A stretch of DNA of 64,000 nt. Source: Echinometra lucunter. Lineage: Eukaryota; Echinodermata; Echinoidea; Camarodonta; Echinometridae. The notes under the pieces are model-generated. The model was not told where the DNA came from, did no database searches, and was given only the letters and a program-made list of their open reading frames with translations. The translations under genes were made by a program, and so were the position numbers. Positions within the stretch are counted from its first letter, which is position 1. The number at the start of each line of letters is the position of its first letter. The DNA lies in assembly GCA_029962745.1 (NCBI GenBank), contig CM057167.1:19248054-19312053 (forward strand). Reading direction: 5' to 3'. Shown one piece after another: positions 51,092 through 63,400 of this stretch.

Positions 51092-52007
51092 AGTGAGATA
51101 TAAAGGAAGGCCTTTTTTATTTCATACAATGGTGGTGTTACTTTAAGACTGGAAAAAAAATGGCCTTTATCAGTTTTTGCAATCAAGCTCCTCATGTGCA
51201 CCACTTTGAAAAAAAAAAATACTTGCATAGGATGATTACCCCTGATCACTTAGCCACTTAATATTTAATGGCTAAGTGATTAGGCAAAGAAGGTCTAATT
51301 ACTCAGCGAGCTTAGGTTGGATAATTAGATGATCAACAAAGTAGCTTTCTATTAATCACCAGTTTGCAGCATGGCAATTATGCTTGGAACTTTATGAAAT
51401 ATGTAGTAAAATGACCAACATTCTTATATGTTATCAGAGCTTTTAGCGCCAATATTCTCTGATCATCGGCATTGCGATATTGATAGCCAGGTAACACACC
51501 TACAATGACATGTACGTACAAAATGAATAATTATTTACAAACCAATTTTGCCCGCAAATATGTATCTCCCATGAATGGCATTTTCATAAAAATCTATATC
51601 CCTTTTAGCGTGATTAATTTACCTTGTTTGTGTTCTACATAAATTCCATTATGAATAGACCTAAGATTGAAAATTTGTGAAACAGGTGGCTCATTTTTTT
51701 CAATCGAATGAATAAACTAAGCGAACATGATCATGTATGCCTCCGTACTAGTACTGTTCTGATACAGTGAATGGTATATATTGAATTTGTATGGAATGTT
51801 AATGCCATGTCGAGACTTTTTCTGGGCAGTGCCAAAGTAAAAAGCAGAAGAATTTTTATTTTTACAGTATGTATGTATATGAATGCAAACAAGAATAACC
51901 GAAAATATTATCTGAATTCAGCATGTTTCTCAAAAAGCTATTGTATGAATTATAATGTATTGCAAGAAAAGTTCATGAAAATGGACAAAGTGTACAATAT
52001 ATAAACA

Positions 52008-52122
<115 letters not shown>

Positions 52123-52289
52123 TCCAACATATACATGTATCCCAAAGCATTCGCTCGGATCCAGCTGAGGTGTGCGGCAGGTCATTGTTCGAAACTCATC
52201 TGCCACCAACAAAGGAATTAATTAGTGAGGGTTGAAGATTTGTCAATCTGTCGGTTAAGCGAATTTGGAGTCGCCGAAGCCACTGGCCC

Positions 52290-52361
52290 GTCTCCGTGGT
52301 CTAGTGGTTAAGGCATTGGCGTTCATAGCCAAAGGCCCGGGTTCGATTCCCGGCGGAGACA
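52290..52361 (+). tRNA. tRNA with anticodon UCA (copy 1)
   Basis: 72 bases fold as a full cloverleaf: acceptor GTCTCCG/CGGAGAC, D arm GTCT-AGTGGTTA-AGGC, anticodon stem TTGGC/GCCAA with loop GTTCATA, variable AGGC, T arm CCGGG-TTCGATT-CCCGG, discriminator A. All stems pair. A box TGGTCTAGTGG and B box GGTTCGATTCC are intact and TTTTT follows 2 bases after the gene. Loop positions 34-36 (52323-52325) are TCA, which would read UGA. Position 32 is G and 37 is T, both unusual, so the loop may be mutated. It is too short for tRNA-Sec. It may instead be a tRNA-derived repeat. Confidence 0.8.
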
Positions 52362-52688
52362 CTTTTTCAACCTTTGCAAAAATTTCCAAAATGGTAGGAC
52401 AGCTCTGGGGAACTTTGATTCATGCTACGCTATTATTCTCTCAATTGTCTCACACGTATTTATTTCCATGAGAGTTGCCAAAGCTGTTGTATGTGTTACC
52501 TGATCACAAAATGTTAATTATTCCAACATATACATGTATCCCAAAGCATTCGCTCGGATCCAGCTGAGGTGTGCGGCAGGTCATTGTTCGAAACTCATCT
52601 GCCACCAACAAAGGAATTAATTAGTGAGGGTTGAAGATTTGTCAATCTGTCGGTTAAGCGAATTTGGAGTCGCCGAAGCCACTGGCCC

Positions 52689-52760
52689 GTCTCCGTTGTC
52701 TAGTGGTTAAGGCATTGGCGTTCATAGCCAAAGGCCCGGGTTCGATTCCCGGCGGAGACA
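52689..52760 (+). tRNA. tRNA with anticodon UCA (copy 2)
   Basis: Identical to copy 1 except G9 to T (GTCTCCGTTGTCT), which alters the conserved position between acceptor and D stem. Same TCA loop, same TTTTT terminator. Confidence 0.77.
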
Positions 52761-52850
52761 CTTTTTCCACCTTTGCAAAAATTTCCAAAATGGTAGGACA
52801 GCTCTGGGGAACTTTGATTCATGCTACGCTATTATTCTCTCAATTGTCTC

Positions 52851-52852
52851 AC

Positions 52853-52902
<50 letters not shown>

Positions 52903-52923
52903 GTATATATATACCCATACATA

Positions 52924-52957
<34 letters not shown>

Positions 52958-52958
52958 C

Positions 52959-53034
<76 letters not shown>
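52851..53034. repeat. (TA)n microsatellite right of the tRNA duplication
   Basis: About 180 bases of TA with GGGTATATATATACCC and similar palindromic interruptions. Confidence 0.98.
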
Positions 53035-53870
53035 AACTTGAAATCCAGAAGATTACCAGTCTTTCATGTATGTGTGGTAAATGTTATGGGAACTTGTGGC
53101 CCCTAGGCTCTAAATGTTATACAGTATATTTCAGTTGTAAGAGTTATGCTTCTAAGTATGTACATGTGCATGTAATTTATGATATTTGGTGTGTAACTTC
53201 TTGTGTACTACAGTAGTTGTTTATTTATTCTGAGGATGGTTGTTCATAATGTACTTGCTGAATACTTAAAAACTGTATTGTATGAGCTTCTTAATTGATT
53301 TTTTGAAATCATTAATTGTCATGTATTTATGTTTTGTCTTGTAAAGACATTTAATAGAAACTGAATGGAAGTGCACTGTAGGTGTATCGCTTATATTTCC
53401 GAATAGGAAAAATATATAGTGCAGAGTGTATTTTTCACTTTGACTATAAGGTTTTGATATCACATACAAATTAAAGGCAGGGGATCCCTTTTGTGAATTT
53501 ATGGAAAACCCATGAAATTTACGAGGGTTAAAAAGTATATCATACTGATCATTTGTATGAAATATCATAGTCACATACAGGTCACATAAATGTGTTTTGA
53601 TTTGTTCAGTGTTCATGATGATCAGCAAGACTTAGTAGCAGTAGTATAGAAGGAGTAACAATAATCACAATGATAATGATATTTTTTCCTTCCACAGGGT
53701 TCCTTTGTAACATTGTATATCAAATCAGTTTTTATAGAATTATACAGTATAACATACAGTCATAAGAATTATGTTAACAATTATAATAATCATAATAATA
53801 GTAGAATAAAGAATATAATGACTATAATTGAGATATTTCATTATTTATCATCTATTCATTTATTAATTCA
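53035..53870. other. Intergenic sequence, nothing recognised
   Basis: AT-rich with no repeat, RNA or coding feature that can be supported. Confidence 0.5.
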
Positions 53871-53876
53871 TTTTAA

Positions 53877-53945
53877 TTACTATTATCATTATTATCATTA
53901 TTATTATTATTATAATTATTATTATAATTAATATTATTATTATTA
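53877..53945. repeat. ATT microsatellite
   Basis: (ATT)n/(ATC)n tract. Confidence 0.9.
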
Positions 53946-54031
53946 ATATGCAATTGCATCACTTTGTACGTAGAATGCTGTGTAGTTCCGTGAAGCTATT
54001 CTGATTATGATTGTCCTAAATGTTTTGTGGT

Positions 54032-54115
54032 ACAGTGGAAACTCCGTATAACAAGGTCCTTGGGACCATCAAAATTACCTTGTTATAGCAGGAATCTTGT
54101 TATAAGGGTTAAAAA
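54032..54115. repeat. ACCTTGTTATA-type repeat
   Basis: TCCGTATAACAAGGTC, ACCTTGTTATAGCAGG and TCTTGTTATAAGGG are direct and inverted copies of one short motif, a pattern common in dispersed animal repeats. From 54,120 to 55,310 nothing else is recognised. Confidence 0.6.
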
Positions 54116-55312
54116 ACAATAAAATATAAAGAGCTGGGACCAGAATATTGCCTTGTTAGATTCTACATGGTCAAAACCATCTTGTGTTTGTAAACCTTAC
54201 CCAGTGCAATTAAAATTGTCCAGATTTGCAGAATTATGAAGAGAGTGCAAGGAGTACAGAGGAAGCGTAAAGCTCCCTATCCCACAAAACCTTTATTACC
54301 TGTTTGATTGTCCTAATTTTTTTATCGTATCTATTTTAACTGATTTAACAAGGTAGAAAACATCTCATATCCACAAATATTACCTCCTAGGCTTCTGCAT
54401 TTAAAATGTTATGTTGTCAGAATTATTGTGGGAGTATGAAAAGAGAATTGTCAATTTGATGGTTATTAGAAATGCCATTGTTATTAAAGGTGCTTTGATA
54501 AAGCTTTTTGAGTATCAAAGTTTTGTTCTGTCATTTTTTATGCTGTGATGTGATTTCAGTATGGGCACCAAATAAAAGACACAAATATTACTAATTTTGA
54601 TATTTCACATTCACACATAAATAAGCTCTGTGTAGTTTCATGAAATGGAGAATTCAAAATGGTTCTAAGATTATTTGAGATTTTATCGAGCCTTAGAATT
54701 TTGGAGATCTTTAGACATTTTTTGTTGTTGCATAGTTTAAGAAACAATTTATGCCTTTCCATCATCATTTCATATACCTTCATAATTTTGTTTATGTTGT
54801 TATCCACCTCATATACATCGAATTCTCTATATCAAATACATAGCACCATTCCGAAAAATTTGTTCTATGTTGTTCCAATAATAAAATGTTAAAGTGAAAT
54901 ACTTGATGTACAATTATGGTATGACGTCAGAGTCTTATTTAAACTACAAAATAAATATGATTCAATTTGATAAAAATGAAAGATTTAACGAATTTTTAAG
55001 TGTTCGATATTTTTTCTAATCAGGCTACTGACGTAGTAAAAATATTAGTCTTTCAAAAGCTGTGTCTTTGTCTACTCTCCTTTGCATGAAAAAAAAAATG
55101 TTCAGTCATTCACATGGTGTATAAATGACATAGCATTTTCCACATTTTCATACAGAAAAATGGGTACTTATTGATATGGGACCGCGGGACGCACCCGGAT
55201 AGCAAGACACAAAAATATGTATTCAGACAATTCAATAGAGCTTCAGGCAACATGAATAAAATGTAATCTGTTTTCTGTTCATAGATGACCTCAGATTGTG
55301 ATTGAATTACTC

Positions 55313-55331
55313 GGGGGGGGGGGGGGGGGGG
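55313..55331. repeat. Poly(G) tract
   Basis: About 18 G. From here to 56,800 only AT-rich unannotated sequence and a CT-rich tract at 56418-56462 are seen. Confidence 0.95.
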
Positions 55332-56964
55332 CGTTCTACCAAGCAGATGATAAAAACGCAGCGAAGCAAAATAAAAGGAAACGATAAAAAACCCAAACAG
55401 AACAAATAAGAGAAAGAGCTGGAACACGGAAATGATAATGTGAGCAGAAGTTGAAAAAGTTTTGTCCAGCCCCCCCCCTTCCTCGACCCCTACGCCTCCT
55501 CGCTTTTATTCAACCGATTATACCATTGCTCTCCCCCCTCCCTCATCATGAACCATGCTATGCCACTGACCTCAGACACCACTTCCCATGGGTTCCGATT
55601 TGAACTTCCGGGGTGAACTGTTGTGCATGGTCCTCAATCTTGTTATGACATAAACGTCGAATGACTGCCCCTGAAAGGTCATATTGTCATGATATTGAAA
55701 GAAAAAATGTAGGTTTACATGAGAAGGGTATTTAATAGGTTGACAAAAATAGAATTTTGGGTTTGTCAGCATAAAGGTCTAATGACTGCTCCTCAAAAGT
55801 GACATCATCATAATATTGACTAGGTTTACCCAACAGAGGTATTCAATAGTTGGTAACTCGGTTATAAGGTACTTAATAAATAATAATAATAAATAAATAA
55901 TTCTCTTTTTTCATTTCAAGAAATGATTCATCTTAAAAAATAAATTTTTGAAGGGGAAGGCGGGCAGATTATAAATCAAATCTTCAAAAAGAAAATTTAG
56001 TCTGGAATACAATTGGGTGTGAAGGCATTGGTTTCAACGGATGGGAGGGGGCAATGTTGCCACCTACGGTGCATACATGCCCCTCCTTCAACTCCCACTC
56101 TGAACGTTAAAGACCACGCCTCTCTAAACTAATAGATGACCAACATATATAGAATTTCATTACATCGTTACTATTTCAGACACCACGGAGCCTCCATAAC
56201 CATAATAATTTCTCAATTATACGGATGTCCTGAACAATTCATGCTTAACTTTTCTCCAAAATATCGCGCATGGCTCAACAAACATCTTTAAAAAAATTTT
56301 TTTTTATAAGGAAACTCAGAGAACAGGCGGCTAAACCGCTACAAAATGACACATCGTGAGTCAAATATGATAAGGCTAGAATGTACAAACTTTCCATGCA
56401 CGCCTGAACTGAAAGCCTCTCTCTCTCTTCTTTCCCCTTCTCTCTTTCTCTCATTTCTCTTTCTTATTTTGCCGAATTTATGATCATCAAGTCCCATATC
56501 AGGTGCCAATATTTCGTCCTCATTTTTAAAATCTCTCATGAGAGATCACTTTCCAGTGACGCGTTTTGCCAGGATGCCAAGGGAACCGGGATGTCACTTC
56601 CAATTATTGCTCTGGTATCCGGTGTGCCTTTTCCTCTTGCCTGTCGAGTCTGGACAACATTTTACCTGTGTTTATAACTGCACTCTAGGTTTTTGGTCAG
56701 CTCATTTGCAGTCACCGGGCACTGCACCGTATTGGAGACATCATGCTTGCAGATAGATAATTTCACTGATAAGTGGTTATCGGTGGGCCGAAACTAGTTT
56801 TGGGATCTTCTTCAGTATTTTGCTAGCCGTGACCATTGTTCTGTCTGCTGTCTAGCTGGGATTAATCATGAAAGTTGCCTTTTGGATGTAAGTGGGTATG
56901 CGCACGTGATCCTATATGTGCTCGGGAAGTCTCCATCACCGACTTGGAATATCAAGCCTTGATC

Positions 56965-57490
56965 ATGAAAAGAACACTTTTGGTCGTGATTGTCCTTATA
57001 TGCTCCATTTTGTGCGGGGCACAGAACAATGACACAACAAGAGGGGTTTCCGAGCCTTCAGATTTTCGGATGACCGTGGATAACGATGGCCATGACTCCG
57101 TGAATGTCACCACGGATGAATTGGATGTCGATCACATGGCTACTGATAGTATGGACAACCAGGAGAGGTTTGTTTGTAGACCGCATATCACGATCAAAAC
57201 CCCGGCTGTGCCAGCGCCGATATCCGCAAGAGAACAATGTGACTGCAATTGCAGCAGGGGAGGCAGTAGCGAGTCTGTAAACAAACAGGAGAAACAGGCG
57301 GAGAGCCTGGCCAGACAGCTCCGAGAGCTAGTCCAGGAGTGTCGGGCTGGGGGAGGGGGAGGAGCTGGAGGAGGGGTAGATGGAGGATGGAGACGAGGAA
57401 CACAAGATGGGACCAGGCAGTTGGCGGAAGCTTTGGTTGATCTGGCTACTGTCCTCAAGCACTTCCAGACACCAGGTGTTCCTGTTCCAG
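56965..57490 (+). CDS. First coding exon of an unidentified secreted protein
   Basis: Starts MKRTLLVVIVLICSILCGA, a clear signal peptide with likely cleavage before QNN, then an acidic, Thr/Asn-rich stretch with sequons NDT and NVT, a segment with CDCNC, a short amphipathic helix (KQAESLARQLRELVQEC) that could form a coiled coil, a Gly-rich spacer, and a second helix (RQLAEALVDLATVLKHFQ). It ends PGVPVPG before donor gtactat, 175 codons plus one base. No further exon is recognised before 64,000. The ATG at 56965 has A at -3 and directly precedes the signal peptide. A short upstream ATG at 56868 ends at 56891. That segment also holds a perfect gtaagt donor at 56887, so an alternative first exon is possible. 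Family unknown. Confidence 0.65.
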
Positions 57491-57587
57491 GTACTATTAC
57501 CATACACTCTATGCCAGTTGAGCATGAGCATTTGGTTTATTTCATGAAGAAGAAGAAAAAAACATGTGGGGGGGGGGGAGGCCTATT

Positions 57588-57749
57588 GTAGGGGATCCTA
57601 ATGAAGGTGGGCTCCAAACATAATTTCTGAATTATGTTGTGGGACACAGTAGTACACGCACAAGCCATTGTAGGGGATCCTAATGAAGGTGGGCTCCAAA
57701 CATAATTTCTGAATTATGTTGTGGAACACAGTAGTACACACAAGCCAGT
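57588..57749 (+). repeat. Tandem duplication, 82-base unit
   Basis: GTAGGGGATCCTAATGAAGG begins at 57588 and again at 57670. The copies are nearly identical. It follows the secreted-protein exon within the presumed intron. Confidence 0.95.
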
Positions 57750-59045
57750 GGCTCATCTTCTGTAGAGCATTTTCAAAATGCCACCGTCTCTATTAAAAAC
57801 CAATCATTACGACCTTTTTTTTTATATAGTAGACTCTGGGGGAAAATACTAGATTAAACGATGAAAATGATATATTAACAATGTTCCATCTATTATTGTC
57901 TATGGAAATCCTTGAATTACTTGACTGGCCGATTTAAAATTCCACAATAGCAGACTTTCGACCGAACTGATATGGATTACAATTACAAAAGAACATAATT
58001 ATACAAAACGAGAGGAGTGATATATACATAATTAGGATATTATAAAATACACGAATTTTAAAGTAACATCTGTATGAAAGGAGCAAGGCTTTCGTTCAGA
58101 TCAGAGTTTGCTTATTTATTCTTTTTTTTTTTTTTGCATCGTGAGAAGTTTAAGAGAAGAAAAACACCAGCCTTTATTTACTGTGTTCACAAGCTATACA
58201 CTTTGACTTTTTGTCATACAAAGAAATCGATATAAAAACATGGCTCTAGTGGCTATTCAACTACTACTGTGCCAAGCTTACAAAAACCATACTACGTGAC
58301 ACTGTAGCTTTGTTTATAGACTTTCACATGCACCACACACAGACACATGGAATTATCATGATTATGGGACTGTGCAGTAGTTTACACAAATTTGAAGATA
58401 TAACAGGCATATCCCAGAATTGAGAAGAAGAAGAAGAAGAAAAAAAAAAAAAAAAGGAAGGGGGGGGGGGGGGATGAGCCAACAATTTTTTCCCCACTTG
58501 TTCCAGCCCATTGGACGGTCGAGTAGAATATATCATTGCAAATTTATTGGACCATTGCTGAATCTGGGATCACAGTGATAGCTCTTGTTGATTTCTGACA
58601 CTCATTTCCCGAATGAGAGGAAGTTGTTACGCCTATGGTATCGGTTAATGGTTCAAAGATTCATCCGATGCACTATCATCTTCTTCATTACACAATGGAA
58701 TATAGATTGAATACATTATCTGGCGTAGCCATGGAGGGGGTGCGAGAAACTTTCACATCCACAAACTTGTTTGTTACTACTTTAAAAAAAAAAATCATCG
58801 TCCTATTTTTTGGTTCGAGGGAATTGAAGGGGGTGGGGTGTTCTCTCTATAACTAACCACCTGGCGCTGCACGACTGCATGTCATTAAGAGATACACACT
58901 TTAGTTTTGATGTCACCATGTTCAAACAAAGGGTGGTTAAACTATCTCATAATAATGTCACGCCGAGTTTCACATCGCATACACGAAACTCCTGAACAGA
59001 GAAGTAGAGAGGGAGACAAAACTTGTGTTAAAGGAGAATGGAACC
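57750..59045. other. Presumed intron, mostly featureless
   Basis: Holds a GAA/A tract and G run at 58425-58474. No coding or RNA feature is supported. Confidence 0.5.
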
Positions 59046-59049
59046 CAGA

Positions 59050-59586
59050 CATCAGTGTGCTTCCAATGAATGAAGAAGAGCAAGAAGAGTAATCAGTGAA
59101 AGTTTGAGGAAAATCGGACAATCTGTTCAAGAGTTATGAACTTTGAAAGTTTCAGTAAATTCTTATTATGGGGATCCTTGAAGTGACAACTTTGCCAGCA
59201 TCTGTGATATCATCGTGGACAACTCTCCATTCACTTTGTACACAGAATTTAACATTTTCTTTATTTTCGAGAAAAATAAAAATTCTTTTGATTTAATGTT
59301 TGAGTATGACATGGCTGTATCAATTCTGCAAGAATTTTGGGAAGAATTGTGTTGATTCCTGACCCAAAATTTCATATAAATCAATTTTTTTGAAAAATTA
59401 TATACAAAATGAATTGAGAGTTGTCCACGATGACATCACAGATGCTGGAAAAGTTGCCAACTCAAGGATCCCCATAATAGGGATTTACTGAAACTTTCAA
59501 AATTCATGACTCTTGAAGAGATTGTCCGATTTTGCTCAAACTTTCACTGTTTACTCTTTTGGTCATCTTTCAAGAGGACACTGATG
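59050..59586. repeat. Foldback element, 537 bases
   Basis: ATCAGTGTGCTTCC and AGTGAAAGTTTGAGGAAAAT at the left mirror ATTTTGCTCAAACTTTCACT and GGACACTGAT at the right. ATTATGGGGATCC and GGATCCCCATAAT, and CATCTGTGATATCATCGTGG and CCACGATGACATCACAGATG, pair further in. Related to 37040-37320. Confidence 0.9.
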
Positions 59587-59718
59587 CTTGGGTTGCGTGA
59601 TTTTGCGCTGGAATAAAAAGTGAAAGTCAAAGTGAGAGATAAACCATCTCTTAAATATAGTATCTTCAGACACAACAACAAAGCGGTCTACGATCATGAC
59701 AATGTAAAATAGCAAAGT

Positions 59719-60325
59719 ACACTGCAAAAACTATGGTGTTAAATTCAACACCACGGGTGTTAAATTTAACACCAGCTTGGATTCACTATAGGTCCACACC
59801 ACCTGGTGTTAAAACGACACCATCACTGGTGTTAGAGTATCGGTGTTAAATGTAACACCACTGGGTGTTATCCTTTGCCAACACCAGAACAACACCACGG
59901 GTGTTAAATTTAACACCAGCTTGGATTCACTATAGGTCCACACCACCTGGTGTTAAAACGACACCATCACTGGTGTTAGAGTATTGGTGTTAAATGTAAC
60001 ACCACTGGGTGTTATCCTTTGCCAACACCAGAACAGTGTTGGTTTAACACCTCGGAAAGTGTTACCAGTTTACACTATTTGGTGTTAAAACAACATCATC
60101 CTGGATTCAATAATCGAACACTACACCCACAGGTGTCATTATTACACCTATAGGTGTTGTAAATTAACACCTGGGCATGTTAATTCACACCCACAGGTGT
60201 TAATTTACAACACCTATAGGTGTTATAATTACACGTATAGGTTGTAAATTTGTAGGTGATGTAGAATAACACCCACAGGTGTTAGTTTTATACACCTGTG
60301 AGGGTTATCTTTATTTTTAGTAGTG
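59719..60325. repeat. GGTGTTA palindrome-array element
   Basis: Starts ACACTGCAAAAACTATGGTG and ends with TTTTTAGTAGTG. The interior is built of 18-base palindromes such as GGTGTTAAATTTAACACC, with a 144-base tandem duplication (CCACGGGTG at 59751 and 59895). No ORF. Confidence 0.9.
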
Positions 60326-60644
60326 GTGATAACAGAAAAAGGTGTTTCCAATTCAAAAACTGTAGGCTAGCTGCTTGATTTTTTGTGGTTGGACTGCAAA
60401 CTCCTCTGGTAGTCTGGAGCAAATGCAAACCCGGAATTCTTCATGAACCGAGCACGACCTTCATGCAGTTTCAAAATATATACCTGTTGTGGTAAAGACA
60501 TGTTATTTGAAAACACAAGCAATTTCTGTTGTATCTTACATGCATACAATTTTACAAAGGAGGAAAGACAGAAATAAACTTCTTTTGAAACTTCCAAATT
60601 TAATAGTCCCACAAATATACATGTATTCTAATTTAAACACTATG

Positions 60645-60850
60645 TAACAAATTCTATTCAACTTATATACACCAGCCTATTCTGCACAATGTAAAATACT
60701 GCACTTGCAACAAACTTTCTATAACTTACATTAATTTCCATTCAATAGTCCCAACAAATCCATCAATTCTGAAATATTCAAACTTATACAATGCATCAAA
60801 TTGAACTTAACTTACAGTGTACGACACCGGCCACTTCTGCAGAATAAGCC
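60645..60850 (+). repeat. Duplicated segment, diverged copy C
   Basis: Shares CACTTGCAACAA, CTTTCTA, TAGTCCCAACAAA and CATCAATTCTGAAA in order with the copies starting near 61235 and 62536. Confidence 0.75.
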
Positions 60851-61234
60851 AGTTCGTAGTTAGCTCATGAGCACCTTGGTACGTTTGACCCCGCATGTTT
60901 TTCACTTTGACAGGCGCCTCAACTGCTTACCGGGGCAAGCTTGCCTGCCATAGCAATTCCTGGAATTCGAACCTGAGTAAAAATATGATTGACTAAAGCT
61001 TACTACAATAACCCGTCTCCAAGACTAAGTTAGAGAAGCATCCATTCAATTGTAACTTAATGTATTGATCAGTACAACTTTGTGAAAGCCTTTCTTGTAT
61101 TGTATATGCACACATGAATAATAATTCAATTCTCTAATCATGAACGCGTATCTCAGTAATTTTTAAATCAAGCATACATTTTGGTACAAATGACCTTTAT
61201 CTGCTCATGCCCAAATTGTAACTGCGAACTGGCT

Positions 61235-62476
61235 TATATAAAATTGACAAACACTTGCAACAATCTTTCTAGAAATTAAATTAATTTCAATTTGATAGTC
61301 CCAACAAAGCCATCAATTCTGAAACATTGAAATTTACAGGTATACAATGCATTAACTAATTCAATTCAACTTATGGTGTACAACACCGACCTATTCTACA
61401 CAATATGAAATTTGACACAAATTAGTAGAGGTGGGCTATACAGGGTGGCCCAGAAAGAACGGAACACCTATGATCCTTAATTTTTAGTAGCAATATTACT
61501 GCCAATATGAGATTATCTTGCCTACTCATGGATAGACCATTCTTTTTCCAAGAGAATGACACCAAGATCTTTAATTTTGGTTGATGCGTTATGATTTTTG
61601 GGACCGTTTTGTAAAACCTTTCAATTTCATTTTGCACTCTCAGAGATACTGAAACCAGCAAGAATTACTCGCCTACCAGCCTGCCATAGAACCTGTCGCG
61701 TTCGCAATGTGTGGAATGTAGACAATTACGCAACCATGCGCTCTTAGCTCTTTACTGTGAATGGACGAGAGGGTGGGAGGGGCAGACAGAGTGATTGTCA
61801 TTGTCCGTTATCACTGTGAATGAGACGTCCTGTTGGGCTTGTTGAGATGCAAAAGCTAGAAAATTCACAGTGATAATGGACAATGACCATCACTCCATCT
61901 GCCCCTCCCACTCTCTCGTCCATTCACAGTAAAGAGCTAAGAGCGCATGGTTGCGTAATTGTCTACATTCCACACATTGTGAATGCGACGTGTTCTATGT
62001 CAGGCCGGAAGGCAAGGCATTCTCTACGGTTTCAGTACCTCTGAGAGTGCAAAATGGTCACATTTTGAAAATTGCAAGGGTTTTCAAAAACAGCTCTAAA
62101 ATCACAACGCATCAGCTAAAATTGAAGATCTTGGTGTCATTCTATTGGAAAAAGAATTGTCTATCACACTAAATGCATAATTATGACATTTTTTCAATAA
62201 CCTTAATTGCTGAAATTTAGGATCGTAGGTGTTCCGTTCTTTCTGGGCTACCCTGTATAGAAGATCATTGTTTCAGGGATTCTTTTGAGGACGTGCTAAA
62301 GTTATGCAAAAACAGCCTCTAAAGGGGTACATTTTCAAAAAACGAGCATTACTGGATGCTATAAGTTTGGAAAGGCAATAACAGTTATAAGATTAGTACA
62401 TTTATGAAAAGAGATTATCTTTCTTTAATTGCAATGTTATACTATACAATTCTAGCGCCCAGCATAGCACCGTTTA
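61235..62476 (+). repeat. Duplicated segment, copy A (interrupted)
   Basis: ATAAAATTGACAAACACTTG to CTAGCGCCCAGCATAGCACC. It matches 62536-62995 in order but is interrupted at 61439-62257 by a foldback element. Confidence 0.9.
61439..62257. mobile_element. Mariner-like foldback element, TACAGGGTGGCCCAGAAAG ends
   Basis: TACAGGGTGGCCCAGAAAGA and ACGGAACACCTA at the left mirror TAGGTGTTCCGT and TCTTTCTGGGCTACCCTGTA at the right. The arms pair for about 390 bases around a short centre, and the inner arms carry GACCAT/CATTCACAGTAAAGAGC sequence. Ends and TA target suggest Tc1/mariner affinity. No transposase frame. Confidence 0.92.
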
Positions 62477-62535
62477 GGACTGTGTAGCAACTTCAATTCA
62501 ACTTATAGTGTACAACACCAGCTTATTCTGCAGAA

Positions 62536-62995
62536 TATAAAATTGACAAACACTTGCAACAATCTTTCTAGAAATTACATTAATTTCAATTTGATAGTCC
62601 CAACAAAGCCATCAATTCTGAAACATTGAAATTTACAGGTATACAATGCATCAACTATTTCAATTCAACTTACAGTGTACACACCAGCTTATTCTAAACA
62701 ATATGAAATTTGACACAAATGAGTAGAGGTGGGGTATATAGAAGATCATTGTTTCAGGGATTATTTCGAGGACGTGCTAAAGTTAGGCAAAAACAGCCTT
62801 TAAAGGGGTACATTTTAAAAAAAACGAGCATTACTGGATGCTATATGTTTGAAAAGGCAATAACAGTAATGAGATTAGTACATTTATGAAAAGAGATTAC
62901 GTTTCTTTAATTGCATTGTGGCTTTAAACTCTACCAAATATAGCATTTGGGGCCATGATAACTATAAAATTCTAGCGCCTAGCATAGCACCTGCT
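62536..62995 (+). repeat. Duplicated segment, copy B (uninterrupted)
   Basis: Same order as copy A. At 62736 it reads GAGGTGGGGTATATAGAAGA, the site that in copy A holds the foldback element. Confidence 0.92.
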
Positions 62996-63185
62996 CTTTG
63001 GTACCAATTTCGAGCCAAAGTATTTGGTTAAAATCCCATTGTCTCTTGATGCCGAGTCTTGACATTGAAAATATCTACCAAAGATACATATTTGCTGACT
63101 CAAATAAAGCTCATAAAGTTGCTGCCAAGGTTGACTTTTTGCTATCAGGAAACTGACATTGATGTTTACTATTCAGATGCAACTT

Positions 63186-63400
63186 TCAACAGGAACTGCA
63201 ACAGGCGTGATATGCCTGTAACTCCTGAAATAGTGCTAATGCATGCTCTGAATGGTCATTAGTCACTCTTATATTCTTGATTATTTCCTCCCATTTCATA
63301 TAGTCATCTCTGCTAGTCAAGATTTCTGGATCACGATAAAAAGAGTCAGCAGAAATCCCAAAATTATCGAAGAGTCCTCTGGTATTTTGGGTGACAAAGT
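63186..63400 (-). pseudogene. ORF fragment, possibly from a repetitive element
   Basis: The minus strand reads NTRGLFDNFGISADSFYRDP, MKWEEIIKNIRVTNDHSEHA and LALFQELQAYHACCSS. V-x-ND-x-xE-x-x-x-L-x-Q-E is reminiscent of a VNDxAERxxxLxQE segment in an uncharacterised protein family repeated in marine invertebrate genomes, perhaps the same as in the 2.9-7.6 kb element (weak recollection). Both ends are truncated. Confidence 0.35.

Noticed and set aside
52290..52760. Selenocysteine tRNA
   Set aside because: The anticodon would fit but the gene is 72 bases with a 7-base acceptor stem and short variable loop, unlike the about 90-base tRNA-Sec.
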